From Rhizobium sp. CF080 (GTDB lineage: Bacteria > Pseudomonadota > Alphaproteobacteria > Rhizobiales > Rhizobiaceae): a stretch of 64,000 bases of DNA. Where the stretch lies: the NCBI RefSeq assembly GCF_000282095.2, contig NZ_AKKC02000009.1, forward strand, positions 350,147-414,146, written 5' to 3'. Within the stretch, counting starts at the first letter, position 1; each line of letters opens with the position of its first letter. A program made the position numbers and the translations under genes. The notes below the pieces were generated by a model, which saw only the letters and a list, made by a program, of their open reading frames with translations, made no database searches and had not been told where the DNA came from. Below, piece by piece: positions 34,943 through 43,973 of the stretch.

Positions 34943-35192
34943 GCTGTCCTGCCTTTTCTGCATCTCGTTTTTGAGGGTTAGGAGATCGGGCACGTCTCGA
35001 AAAGCATCAATTTCCGCCTGCGCCGCTGCCTTTTTGAGTGCGCATCGGATGCCCTTGCGTGTCAAGTCGAGAAAAAAGCTGATTTCATTAAAATTGCATC
35101 GATCGGTTTAAGCGCCCCGAAATGCCGTTCGGATAGGGTCACGCTGTTCAAGAAACGGCACCAAGCCGTCCGAAGAAACAGGGTGCAGAGCC

Positions 35193-35711
35193 ATGATCAA
35201 GAAGCTCATCCTTTCCGCCATTGTCCTGACGGCGCTGATTGTCAGCAAGGAATCCCGCGCAGACGGCGTTGGCGGTTTTGCGCGCGTGTTGTCCGAGAAC
35301 ACGGCGATCGTGCGCGATCAAGTCGTCCGGAATGATACAGTTCTGACATTGGCCGAGCGCGGCGAATTGCTGCGGGTCAATTCTGCGGTCAACAGCACGA
35401 TGTCCGAACTCGACAGTTATTTCGACACGGTGACCGGCGTGCCCTTTGCGAAAATCCGCGCCAATGCCTGCCTAGATTGCGCCGACCTCAAGCGCGATCA
35501 TCTGATTTCGCTCGGCTGGTCGCCGGAGGTTCTGCGGATCGAATATGCGATCGGCGGCGAAGGCCGCATCGAACGGGTACTGGCGATTGCGACCGGCCGC
35601 GGCGACATGATCCTCGGCCATGACAGAGCGATGATCGACATGTCCGGCGATCAGGCGCCGCGCCCGATCGGCGAGCGTGGTATGATGATTCCGACCTATC
35701 ATCCTATCTGA
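35193..35711 (+). CDS. Secreted protein resembling transglutaminase-like cysteine peptidases
   Basis: A 172-residue protein with a signal peptide (residues 1-23). The central ACLDCADLKRDHLISLGWSP recalls the nucleophile region of bacterial transglutaminase-like cysteine proteinases (usually GDCEDYA..KR..L...G). The downstream GRGDMILGHD matches the usual strand where the catalytic Asp lies, but the conserved His segment (GHAVL) is not seen (RIERVLAIA instead). It may be a degenerate or divergent member. Family assignment is tentative. A strong terminator follows. Confidence 0.55.
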   Translation: MIKKLILSAIVLTALIVSKESRADGVGGFARVLSENTAIVRDQVVRNDTVLTLAERGELLRVNSAVNSTMSELDSYFDTVTGVPFAKIRANACLDCADLKRDHLISLGWSPEVLRIEYAIGGEGRIERVLAIATGRGDMILGHDRAMIDMSGDQAPRPIGERGMMIPTYHPI

Positions 35712-35759
35712 TCCGGAGCGGCTCTCCTCGCTCCCGTCCGTTGCAGCACGACGGACCGG

Positions 35760-35790
35760 CCCGTCTCCCTCTTACGGGGAGGCGGGTTTT
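35760..35790 (+). terminator. Intrinsic terminator
   Basis: CCCGTCTCCC pairs with GGGAGGCGGG (one G-U) around a 7-base loop and is followed by TTTT. It ends the transcript of the gene at 35193. Confidence 0.8.
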
Positions 35791-36002
35791 CGCCATTCTG
35801 TGAGGTGATGCCTAAAGTTGCGAAAACGATTCTACAGGCTTCCGGAATGCCTTGTATTTAATTGAATATTTAACGTTTTATACGAGGTTGTATTATCTCT
35901 CCCGTCCAAGTCGGGAAAAGCCGCCGGGTGGTTCAGCGATTATCCGAATTGCTGATTCCCCGCCAACCGAGCGGCGAGTGTTTTAAATAAGGAGTGATGC
36001 AG

Positions 36003-38255
36003 ATGCGGATTTCAATCAAGCATACTTTGATACTGGCTTTTGTTGTCTTGAGCCTGGGCATATTGGGTCTCATGGGCAGAATGCTGTCGCAGGAGATCGA
36101 GCGCTACCAAAATTCCACCCGGCTCTCGGAACTGGCACAGCTTGACGAAGCGCTTTTCAATGCGCTGATCGGGATGCGCGGCGAGCGCGGCGGCATATCC
36201 TCGGCCATCAAGCTGGAGCCTGCCGAGGTGGCGTCCAGCCGCCAGAACATGGATACCGGCCGGGCGTCGATGGATAAGGCCTTCTCGGCGGTGAAGGCCG
36301 TGGCGGCCGAGGTCGAACCGGCGAGCCTGCGCAATGCGATCTCTCCCGTTCTCAACTCCTATACGCAGTGGACGGGGTATCGGGCAAATATCGACACGGC
36401 TCTGACGCAGGCGGTCAAGGACCGCGATCCGGCACTCGGCAAATCCGTGCTCGCACTTGCCGATACGATGTTGGCCGATCTCGAAAAGGCCGCCAATCAG
36501 GTCGAAGCCACCATCAACGCGCGCGGACCCGGGATGATCATGCTCACCCAGATACGCTCGCTTGCCTGGACTGCGCGCACGCAGCTCGGCACCGCCAACT
36601 CCACGTTCGTCAATGCCCTGATCGCCAAGCAGCCGCTTGCCGCGGACAAGCTGACGGAAATTGCGGTTCAGGATGCGCGCGTTGCTACGGCATGGGATGT
36701 CATCACCCAGCTTTCCACCGCGGAGACCACTCCGGAGAAGATCAAGACGCTTTACCGGACAGCGCAAACGACCTATTTCGCCGGACCTTATGCCGATCAG
36801 CGCAATGGTGCGCTCAAGGCGTTTCAAGCCGGCAAGGCCTTCGATATGGCGGTCGACGACTGGCGCAAGCCCGCCGCGCCGGCACAGGCTTCGATAGCCG
36901 ATATGGCCTCCGCCTCGCTCGAAGAGATGACGCGGATGACGGCCGAGGAGGTCGCTTCCGCGACGCAGTCCATCACCATCTATAGTGTTGCGACCGTCAT
37001 CTCCTTTGCGCTTTCGCTTCTCGGCATCTATACGGTCATCGTGCGGATCGCCAATCCGATCAGCCGGTTGACCGGTGTGATGCGCACACTCGCCGGCGGC
37101 GATCTTTCCGTCGAGATCCCGGGTGCTGCCCGCACGGACGAGATCGGCGACATGGCGCGCGCGGTGGAAATCTTCCGCGAGGCAGCGCAACAGAACCGCC
37201 AGCTCGAGGCGGATGCCGAACACTCCCGCAAGGCGGCCGAGGCCGAACGCATCGAATTCCAGCGCAGGGCAGAGTCCGAAGCCGAGGAACGGTTGACCCA
37301 GGCCACCTCCGAGCTCGCCTATGGTCTGCAGCGCCTTGCTGCCGGCGATCTGCTGTGTGAGATCGACAGGGAATTCTCCGAGCAGTTCGAATCCCTGCGC
37401 CATGACTTCAACAGCTCGGTCCGCCAGTTGCGGACCGCGCTCGAAGGCGTGAACCGGACCGCCCAGGGCGTTCGCAGCGGCAGCGACGAGATCTCGACCG
37501 CTTCCGACCAACTTTCCAAGCGGACGGAACAGCAGGCTGCATCGCTGGAACAGACGGCGGCGGCCTTGGAAGAGGTCACGACCAATGTGAAGCAGACCTC
37601 CGAAAGAGCGAGCGAAGCACGCGAAATCGTCCGCGATGCGAGCTCCCGCGCGCAAAACTCCAGCACGGTCGTTTCCAACGCGGTCAACGCGATGCAGAAG
37701 ATCGAGATGGCGTCGAACCAGATCAGCCAGATCATTGGCGTCATCGACGAGATCGCGTTCCAGACCAACCTGCTTGCCCTCAATGCAGGCGTAGAAGCCG
37801 CCCGCGCAGGGGAGGCGGGCAAGGGGTTTGCGGTCGTCGCCCAGGAAGTCCGCGAACTGGCACAGCGCTCGGCACAGGCCGCCAAGGAAATCAAGACGCT
37901 GATCGGCAATTCCGAAGCCGCCGTCAACCAGGGCGTCGTTCTCGTCAATGATACCGGCGACGGCCTCAGGGAGATCGCCAAGCTTGTTGCGGCGGTCAAC
38001 CAGCATATGGAGGCAATTGCCATCGCCGCCAGCGAGCAGGCATCAGGTCTCTCGGAAATCAATACGTCCGTGAACCACATGGACCAGATGACCCAGCAGA
38101 ATGCGGCCATGGTCGAGGAAATGAATGCGGCCGGCGCTTCCCTGGCGCAGGAAAGCATCCGCCTGTCGGAACTGCTGGCGCGCTTCGAAACGAGCCGACA
38201 GAACGTGCGCGAGCAGCGGTCGTTCGCCCCGGCAAGGCTGGCGATGGCCGGCTGA
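36003..38255 (+). CDS. Methyl-accepting chemotaxis protein
   Basis: A 750-residue transmembrane chemoreceptor. TM1 is near residues 8-28, then a periplasmic helical domain of about 290 residues starts with LAQLDEALFNALIGMRGERGG, and TM2 is near residues 325-345. HAMP domains follow (RIANPISRLTGVMRTLAGGDL and a second RLAAGDL). The signalling tip has IDEIAFQTNLLALNAGVEAARAGEAGKGFAVVAQEVRELAQRSA, a normal length cytoplasmic hairpin. There is no C-terminal CheR-tether pentapeptide. The start at 36003 was chosen because AAGGAG is eight bases upstream; ATG at 35997 is only two bases from it. Ligand unknown. Confidence 0.93.
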   Translation: MRISIKHTLILAFVVLSLGILGLMGRMLSQEIERYQNSTRLSELAQLDEALFNALIGMRGERGGISSAIKLEPAEVASSRQNMDTGRASMDKAFSAVKAVAAEVEPASLRNAISPVLNSYTQWTGYRANIDTALTQAVKDRDPALGKSVLALADTMLADLEKAANQVEATINARGPGMIMLTQIRSLAWTARTQLGTANSTFVNALIAKQPLAADKLTEIAVQDARVATAWDVITQLSTAETTPEKIKTLYRTAQTTYFAGPYADQRNGALKAFQAGKAFDMAVDDWRKPAAPAQASIADMASASLEEMTRMTAEEVASATQSITIYSVATVISFALSLLGIYTVIVRIANPISRLTGVMRTLAGGDLSVEIPGAARTDEIGDMARAVEIFREAAQQNRQLEADAEHSRKAAEAERIEFQRRAESEAEERLTQATSELAYGLQRLAAGDLLCEIDREFSEQFESLRHDFNSSVRQLRTALEGVNRTAQGVRSGSDEISTASDQLSKRTEQQAASLEQTAAALEEVTTNVKQTSERASEAREIVRDASSRAQNSSTVVSNAVNAMQKIEMASNQISQIIGVIDEIAFQTNLLALNAGVEAARAGEAGKGFAVVAQEVRELAQRSAQAAKEIKTLIGNSEAAVNQGVVLVNDTGDGLREIAKLVAAVNQHMEAIAIAASEQASGLSEINTSVNHMDQMTQQNAAMVEEMNAAGASLAQESIRLSELLARFETSRQNVREQRSFAPARLAMAG

Positions 38256-38277
38256 GGACGCGCCTTCCGACCGGCCA

Positions 38278-38309
38278 TCCCGCCGATATGCCAGGCGGCG
38301 GGATTTCAT
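38278..38309 (+). terminator. Intrinsic terminator-like hairpin after the chemoreceptor gene
   Basis: ATCCCGCCG (38278-38286) pairs perfectly with CGGCGGGAT (38297-38305) and is followed by TTTC. A second hairpin follows at 38328. Confidence 0.65.
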
Positions 38310-38327
38310 CGGGCGAGGATTTCAGTA

Positions 38328-38366
38328 CCGCCGGTTCGTTTGCACGAGCCGGCGGTTTCCGTTTTC
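38328..38366. terminator. Second hairpin between convergent genes
   Basis: ACCGCCGG (38328-38335) pairs with CCGGCGGT (38349-38356), followed by TTCCGTTTT on the plus strand. It lies between the chemoreceptor gene (plus) and the DMT transporter gene (minus) and may serve either direction. Confidence 0.55.
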
Positions 38367-38376
38367 AGGAGGCCTG

Positions 38377-39264
38377 TCAGTGCGCGCGGGGCTTTCCCCA
38401 TTCGGCGATGGCGATGCCGCCGAGTGCCAGTGCCAGCGCGATGATATGGAAGAGCTGCAGGCTCTCGCCGATGATGGCGACCGACAGCAGCGTGCCGAAC
38501 ACCGGCACGAGATTGATGAACAGCCCGGCCCGGTTGGCGCCGATCTCCTCGACGCCCTTGATGTAGAGCACCTGGGCGATCAGCGAGGCGAAGATGGCCG
38601 TATAGAGGACCACGATCCAGCCTTCCGTATCGGGCCAGATCAGCCGGTCGCTCGAATATTCCCAGAATGCCAGCGGCAGCGAGAAGATCATCGCGAAGAA
38701 GGCGGGGATGGCCATCAGCGTGCGCCAGTCGACCTTCGGGCGCCATCTGAGCGCCACCGTGTAGATCGCGTAGGCGACGATCGCGATCATCATGATCGCA
38801 TCGCCGGAATTGACGGTCAGCGTCACCAGCGCGCTCAAGTCGCCGTGGACGGCGGTGAGGGCGCCGCCGAGAAGCGTCAGGGTGAAGCCGAGGATCTGGG
38901 CCCAGGACACTTTCATCCTGAACAGGACGAAATTGATGACGAAGATCAGCATCGGGATGACCGCCTGCTCGACCGTCACGTTGATCGCCGTCGTGTAGTT
39001 GACGGCGGTATAGAGCGCGGCGTTGAAGACGACATAACCGACGACACCGAGGAAAAGGAGAATCGGCAGGTTTTTCCTGACGACTGGCCAGTCCTTGACG
39101 AGCTGCGGCAAGGAGATGGCGAAGATGATGGCGACGGCGAGGAACCAGCGCCAGAAGGTCAGCATCATCGGGCTGACATGACCGACGGCGAGCTTGCCCG
39201 CTACCGCATTGCCGCCCCATGCCAGGGTTGCAATGATGAGCGAGAGATAGGCCTTTTTATGCAA
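38377..39264 (-). CDS. DMT superfamily (EamA) transporter
   Basis: A 295-residue inner-membrane protein with ten predicted hydrophobic segments in two EamA repeats. The first has LSLIIATLAWGGNAVAGKLAVG and the second ALIAQVLYIKGVEEIGANRAG. These proteins export amino acids, metabolites or drugs; the substrate is unknown. It starts divergently from purA, with about 290 bp between. Confidence 0.88.
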   Translation of the reverse strand: MHKKAYLSLIIATLAWGGNAVAGKLAVGHVSPMMLTFWRWFLAVAIIFAISLPQLVKDWPVVRKNLPILLFLGVVGYVVFNAALYTAVNYTTAINVTVEQAVIPMLIFVINFVLFRMKVSWAQILGFTLTLLGGALTAVHGDLSALVTLTVNSGDAIMMIAIVAYAIYTVALRWRPKVDWRTLMAIPAFFAMIFSLPLAFWEYSSDRLIWPDTEGWIVVLYTAIFASLIAQVLYIKGVEEIGANRAGLFINLVPVFGTLLSVAIIGESLQLFHIIALALALGGIAIAEWGKPRAH

Positions 39265-39553
39265 GATGGTCTCCGGCGCCCGAAGATGGCGGCGATTTCA
39301 GGGATGGCGGGCGGGAAATAGCGTGCGATCCACGCTTTTGTCACGTAAAAACCACGCCCGAGTGACAAACAGGTCGCTTTCCATCGGCCGAGGCTTTATA
39401 GATGCGGCCGTTTGCAATGCCCTTGAACGAGTTCCCTCCGCCAAAGGCAGTGCATGTAAAATCAAATTGGCGCATCGACCGTATATCAATATTGATCTAC
39501 GGAAGGTGCGCGTGTGGTCGCGTGGGGCTTTGCCCGCAATACAGGAAACGCAG
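39265..39553. other. Intergenic region between DMT transporter and purA
   Basis: About 290 bp holding the divergent promoters of the two genes. The AT-rich part has the perfect palindrome ATCAATATTGAT at 39485-39496, about 58 bp before the purA start. I see no riboswitch-like fold that I can name. Confidence 0.45.
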
Positions 39554-40852
39554 ATGACGAACGTAGTCGTGGTTGGTTCGCAATGGGGTGACGAAGGCAA
39601 GGGCAAGATTGTCGATTGGCTTTCCGAACGTGCCGATATCGTGGTGCGTTTCCAGGGCGGTCACAATGCGGGCCATACGCTCGTCATCGACGGCGTCAGC
39701 TATAAGCTTTCACTGCTGCCCTCGGGCATCGTCCGTCCCGGCAAGATCGCGGTGATCGGCAACGGCGTCGTGCTCGATCCGCATGCGCTGCTCGCCGAAA
39801 TCGAAAAGCTCGGCGCGCAAGGCGTCAAGGTCACGCCCGAGAACCTGCGCGTTGCCGACAACGCCACGCTGATTCTGTCGCTGCACCGAGAGCTTGACGG
39901 CATGCGCGAAGACGCCGCCTCCAACAGCGGTACCAAGATCGGCACCACCCGCCGCGGCATCGGCCCGGCTTATGAAGACAAGGTCGGCCGCCGTGCGATC
40001 CGCGTGATGGACCTTGCCGACCTGGAAACGCTGCCGGGCAAGGTCGACCGCATTCTCACCCACCACAACGCGCTGCGCCGCGGTCTCGGCGAGAAGGAAG
40101 TCTCCCACGCGGCGATCATGCAGGAACTGACCTCGATCGCCGACCGCGTGCTGCCGTTCCGCGAGACGGTCTGGGAACTGCTCGACAAGCAGCGCCGCAA
40201 GGGCGCGCGCATCCTGTTCGAAGGCGCGCAAGGGTCCCTGCTCGATATCGACCACGGCACCTATCCGTTCGTCACGTCGTCGAACACGGTTGCCGGCCAG
40301 GCGTCTGCCGGTTCCGGTATGGGGCCGGGCTCGCTCGGCTATATCCTCGGCATCACCAAGGCCTATACGACCCGCGTCGGCGAAGGCCCGTTCCCGACCG
40401 AACTCAAGGACGAGATCGGCCAGTTCCTCGGCGAGAAGGGCCATGAATTCGGCACGGTCACGGGCCGCAAGCGCCGCTGCGGCTGGTTCGACGCGGCGCT
40501 CGTGCGCCAGTCGGTCGCCACCAACGGCATTACCGGCATCGCGCTCACCAAGCTCGACGTGCTCGACGGCCTCGACGAACTGAAGATCTGCGTCGGCTAC
40601 ATGCTCGATGGCCAGCAGATCGACCACCTTCCCGCAAGCCAGGGCGCCCAGGCTCGCGTGGAGCCGATCTACGTCACCCTCGAAGGCTGGAAGGAATCGA
40701 CCGTCGGGGCACGTTCCTGGGCGGACCTGCCGGCCCAGGCGATCAAATATGTCCGCCAGGTGGAGGAGTTGATCGGCGCGCCGGTTGCCCTACTTTCCAC
40801 CAGCCCTGAGCGGGACGACACCATACTTGTGACCGACCCGTTTGAAGATTAA
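39554..40852 (+). CDS. purA: Adenylosuccinate synthetase
   Basis: A 432-residue enzyme forming adenylosuccinate from IMP, GTP and aspartate, the first committed step to AMP. It has GSQWGDEGKGK (residues 8-18, catalytic Asp13) and GGHNAGHT (35-42, catalytic His41). The IMP site is NSGTKIGTTRRGIGPAYEDK. The C-terminal ends in the GTP-binding LSTSPERDDTI. Length is normal. Start at 39554; an upstream in-frame start lacks homology to the family. Confidence 0.97.
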   Translation: MTNVVVVGSQWGDEGKGKIVDWLSERADIVVRFQGGHNAGHTLVIDGVSYKLSLLPSGIVRPGKIAVIGNGVVLDPHALLAEIEKLGAQGVKVTPENLRVADNATLILSLHRELDGMREDAASNSGTKIGTTRRGIGPAYEDKVGRRAIRVMDLADLETLPGKVDRILTHHNALRRGLGEKEVSHAAIMQELTSIADRVLPFRETVWELLDKQRRKGARILFEGAQGSLLDIDHGTYPFVTSSNTVAGQASAGSGMGPGSLGYILGITKAYTTRVGEGPFPTELKDEIGQFLGEKGHEFGTVTGRKRRCGWFDAALVRQSVATNGITGIALTKLDVLDGLDELKICVGYMLDGQQIDHLPASQGAQARVEPIYVTLEGWKESTVGARSWADLPAQAIKYVRQVEELIGAPVALLSTSPERDDTILVTDPFED

Positions 40853-40875
40853 AGTCAAGAATTGATTACCATTCG

Positions 40876-40893
40876 GCCGGCCTTCGGGCCGGC
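40876..40893. terminator. UUCG-capped hairpin downstream of purA
   Basis: GCCGGCC-TTCG-GGCCGGC is a perfect 7-bp stem with an exceptionally stable UUCG loop, placed 23 bp after the purA stop and 18 bp before the next start. There is no U-run, so it may pause, partially terminate or stabilise mRNA rather than end transcription. Confidence 0.5.
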
Positions 40894-40911
40894 TTACATG
40901 AGAAAGTGCTG

Positions 40912-43611
40912 ATGGCTGATTTTGTAGCGGTGATCCGCCGCGCCGTTGACGGTCTGGCGAACAATACGCCGGAGATGCGCGCGAAGGTGTATGACAAGGC
41001 TCGTGGCGCCGTACAGCGGCAACTCGAGAACATGAAGCCGCGTCCGCCAGAAGACATGCTGCGGCGGCAGCTCGATAAGCTCGAAGCAGCCATTCTCGAT
41101 GTCGAAGGTGAACATGCCGAAGCGCTGGAGCCGGTAGCTGCCGAAGCGGCCGTTTTTGATACTCAGTCGGCCGAGGAGGCTCCCGTCGAGGAGGCGCCCG
41201 CCGAACACTATCGCGAGGAATCAGCCGCCGAACAGCCGGCGGAACAGGTCTCCGAATACCAGGATGACGGGCAGCCCGCAGCCGAGCCGGTTGAGACGCC
41301 GGAGGCTCATGAGCCCGCAGCCGCCCCGGTCGAAGCCGAATCGGCCCCCGCCGTTCACGCGGAGCGGCCCGTCTTTTACGAGGACGGCTATGAAGAGCCG
41401 GCACCGGCCGTCGTTCCTGCGGAACCTGCCGAGCCGGAGCCTGCCCATGCGGAGCCTCAGGCCTCCGAGCCCGTTGTCCTCCATGAGGAGGAAGAGGTCG
41501 CGGTAGCTCCCGGCCACGAGGAGCCCGCAGCCCAGCAATATGGCGATTGGCGGGACGACGTGCCGTCGGAAGAGCCGGCACCTGGCGATCATTCCGAACA
41601 GGCGCCCGAGCCTCCGCACGCTTTCGACGAGAGCGCGATCGAATTTCCGACGGCGGCCCCCCTGCCGGCATCCGAGCCGGTTGTGCCGGAATCGGCCAAT
41701 GTCGAGCCCGTGGCTGCCGAGCCTGCTGCCGCCGAGCCGGTCGAGAGCGAGCCGGTCGAGGACGATTTCCCGTATCCGACGCGCGGCGAACAGACCGCCC
41801 AGGAGGCCGCTCCCGAATTCGTGGAAGAGTGGCGCGACGAACCGCATCCTTTCGAAGGGCAGCATCCGGCCGAGGAGCGGTTCGAGGTCGAACACCCGGT
41901 CGATGCCTATCAGCCGCCGGAGCCCCCCACTGCGAGCGAGCCGGCCAAGCCGGTGGAAGAGGATTGGGGCTGGGAAGTGCCGGCGCAGGCTGAGCCTGCG
42001 GCGCCGAACCAGGATGCGGTCGCAGCCGCGGCATGGGACGATGTGCCCGAACTCGCGACAGTCGGCCCTGTCGTACCGATCGATCACGGGCACGGCGCCC
42101 CGGTCGATGCCCATTTCGATGCAGAGACCCATGCGGCGGCCGATACGGTCCGCATGCCTTCTGTCGGCGATCTTCCGGAGCTCGGACAGCCGTCCGGCGC
42201 AGCGGCAGCGGCAGGGGCGGCAGCCGCCAGTGTCGATCCGTTCGCCGAATATCTCGATCAGCAGCAGCCCAAGAAATCCGCCGACGCGCCCGCAAAACCG
42301 GCCGAGAACGATCCATGGGGCGATCTCGAGGAGCTGATCGGCTTCAACAAGGATGCTCCGTCCTCTTCGGGCGGTGGCGCGCGCAGCACGCTTCACACCG
42401 ATGCGGATGCGGACGACCTCATGCATGCGCCGGCGAGGCCCTACCGGGTCACTCCGGTGCGCAAGCGCAATTATGCCGGGATCGTGCTGGCGATCGTCGG
42501 CCTCCTGCTGGTCGGCGGCGGCGGTTATGCGATTTGGATGAACCGCGACTCGTTGAACGACATGGTTGACGGCCTCATCCAGTCGAGCCTGCCCGGAGGC
42601 CAGACGGCGCAGCAGACACCTGCACCCGCCACCCCGCAGCCCAACCGCACCCCTTCGACGCCTTCCACCCCGGCCACACCGCCGAACGGTGCGGCCAACA
42701 CGCCGGCGCCTGCTGCGCCCCGCACGGCGGACGGATCGACGGCCGGGACCAAGTTCACACAGCGGCTGATGGCCGACGGCAGCGAGGTCGATTCAGGACC
42801 GGGTGTCACCGCTGGCCTGGCGCAGAATGCGGAAGGCCAGTCGGTAGCGCAGCTCAACGCTCCGCCCGCCACGCCTCCGGCGCAACCGGTGCCGGCACCC
42901 GGCGCACCGGCCGCAGCCCCGCGGGCTCCGAACGGCAGCGCCAATGCGGCGCCGGTGCCGGCTCAGACCCCACCGGCCGTGCCGGCTCCGAATGCTGCCA
43001 CGCCGCCCGCCAGTGCGCCTTCTGCAAGCCCGGCGGATGCTCCGGCGGTCGCAGGCCAGAAGATCTTCCTCTATGAGGAGCGGATCGGCCAGACCGCGCC
43101 GACGGCCATCGATGGCACGGTCTCCTGGTCGCTGCAGCGCGAGGCGGGCGCGAACGGCCGGCAGGAACCGGTTGTCCAGGGTCGCATCAACGTGCCCGGC
43201 AGGGGTTTGACGGCGCTGATGACCTTCAAGCGCAATACCGACCCATCGCTGCCGGCAAGCCATCTGGTCGAGATCGTCTTCGCCGTGCCGCCGGATTTCG
43301 AAGGTGGCGCAATCGAAAGCGTGCAGCGCATCGCCATGAAGGCGAGCGAGCAGGATCGCGGCAACGCGCTGATCGCCGTGCCCGCCAAGATCACCGACGA
43401 CTTCCACATGATCGCGCTCAACGATTTCCCGGACGCACGCACGACCAATCTGGAACTCCTGCGTAACCGCAACTGGATCGACATCCCGATCGCCTATCGC
43501 AACGGTCGCCGCGCGCTCCTGACCCTCCAGAAGGGCCCGGAAGGCGAACGCGCCTTCAACGACGCGATCCGCGAATGGGGCACGCTCGGCGCGACCGCCA
43601 GCGGGCAGTGA
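40912..43611 (+). CDS. Large acidic Pro/Ala/Glu-rich single-pass membrane protein
   Basis: An 899-residue protein of unknown function. A short N-terminal domain (residues 1-65) has VDGLANNTPEMRAKVYDKARG. About 450 residues follow of a low-complexity acidic region (Glu, Pro, Ala, with repeated AEP, EPV and EPA units). A basic patch RVTPVRKRNYAG leads into one membrane segment (about residues 522-542). Then comes a Pro/Ala-rich linker (about 563-710), and a conserved C-terminal domain (about 715-899) with SWSLQREAG, FKRNTDPSLPASHLVEIVF and NDFPDARTTNLELLRNRNW. The topology suggests a cytosolic acidic tail and an outer-face domain. ATG at 40912 preferred over GTG at 40906. Confidence 0.8.
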   Translation: MADFVAVIRRAVDGLANNTPEMRAKVYDKARGAVQRQLENMKPRPPEDMLRRQLDKLEAAILDVEGEHAEALEPVAAEAAVFDTQSAEEAPVEEAPAEHYREESAAEQPAEQVSEYQDDGQPAAEPVETPEAHEPAAAPVEAESAPAVHAERPVFYEDGYEEPAPAVVPAEPAEPEPAHAEPQASEPVVLHEEEEVAVAPGHEEPAAQQYGDWRDDVPSEEPAPGDHSEQAPEPPHAFDESAIEFPTAAPLPASEPVVPESANVEPVAAEPAAAEPVESEPVEDDFPYPTRGEQTAQEAAPEFVEEWRDEPHPFEGQHPAEERFEVEHPVDAYQPPEPPTASEPAKPVEEDWGWEVPAQAEPAAPNQDAVAAAAWDDVPELATVGPVVPIDHGHGAPVDAHFDAETHAAADTVRMPSVGDLPELGQPSGAAAAAGAAAASVDPFAEYLDQQQPKKSADAPAKPAENDPWGDLEELIGFNKDAPSSSGGGARSTLHTDADADDLMHAPARPYRVTPVRKRNYAGIVLAIVGLLLVGGGGYAIWMNRDSLNDMVDGLIQSSLPGGQTAQQTPAPATPQPNRTPSTPSTPATPPNGAANTPAPAAPRTADGSTAGTKFTQRLMADGSEVDSGPGVTAGLAQNAEGQSVAQLNAPPATPPAQPVPAPGAPAAAPRAPNGSANAAPVPAQTPPAVPAPNAATPPASAPSASPADAPAVAGQKIFLYEERIGQTAPTAIDGTVSWSLQREAGANGRQEPVVQGRINVPGRGLTALMTFKRNTDPSLPASHLVEIVFAVPPDFEGGAIESVQRIAMKASEQDRGNALIAVPAKITDDFHMIALNDFPDARTTNLELLRNRNWIDIPIAYRNGRRALLTLQKGPEGERAFNDAIREWGTLGATASGQ

Positions 43612-43646
43612 ACCGAGGCGGGTGCTTGGAGGCGCGCCGACAATAA

Positions 43647-43675
43647 TTGACGTACTACGCGCGGCGTAGTACGCT
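43647..43675 (+). promoter_or_regulatory. higBA promoter with overlapping operator palindrome
   Basis: TTGACG (43647-43652), 17 bases, then TACGCT (43670-43675) form a sigma-70-type promoter. The perfect 10-bp inverted repeat CGTACTACGC-GCG-GCGTAGTACG (43651-43673) covers most of it. Binding of the HigA antitoxin there would block polymerase, giving the usual autoregulation. The start codon follows six bases after the -10, so the transcript is nearly leaderless. Confidence 0.65.
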
Positions 43676-43680
43676 CTGCC

Positions 43681-43959
43681 ATGATCAAGTCGTGGGCGAA
43701 TAGTTCTACCCGTCGCTTTGCCGAGGAAGGCAAAGCCAAGTTTTCGGGCATGGATGAAGAAGCCGCGATCGAATTGCTGGCGGCGCTCCACGCGGCGTCG
43801 TCCCTTAACGACCTCAGCCCACTAAAATCCGTCGGCCTTCACAAGGTTTCCGGAAATCGGGCGGGGCAGTGGGCGATGACGATCAACGGGCCGCGGCGAA
43901 TCTGCTTCACGTTCAGGGACGGAAATGCCTGGGACGTAGAGATCTTCGATTATCATTAG
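43681..43959 (+). CDS. higB: Type II toxin HigB/RelE-like
   Basis: A 92-residue RelE/HigB ribonuclease toxin that cleaves mRNA on the ribosome. It has LLAALHAASSLNDLSPLKSVGLHK, AGQWAMTINGPRRICFTF and WDVEIFDYH at the C-terminus, typical of HigB. The gene order toxin then antitoxin is the reverse of most systems, as in hig loci. It is 14 bp upstream of the antitoxin. Confidence 0.88.
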   Translation: MIKSWANSSTRRFAEEGKAKFSGMDEEAAIELLAALHAASSLNDLSPLKSVGLHKVSGNRAGQWAMTINGPRRICFTFRDGNAWDVEIFDYH

Positions 43960-43973
43960 GGAAGGATATGCAG

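Noticed and set aside
40790..42426. Long antisense frames opposite the acidic protein gene
   Set aside because: Composition (Arg/Pro or Gly/Arg runs) is just the complement of the repetitive Glu/Pro/Ala codons; no domain or start signal.
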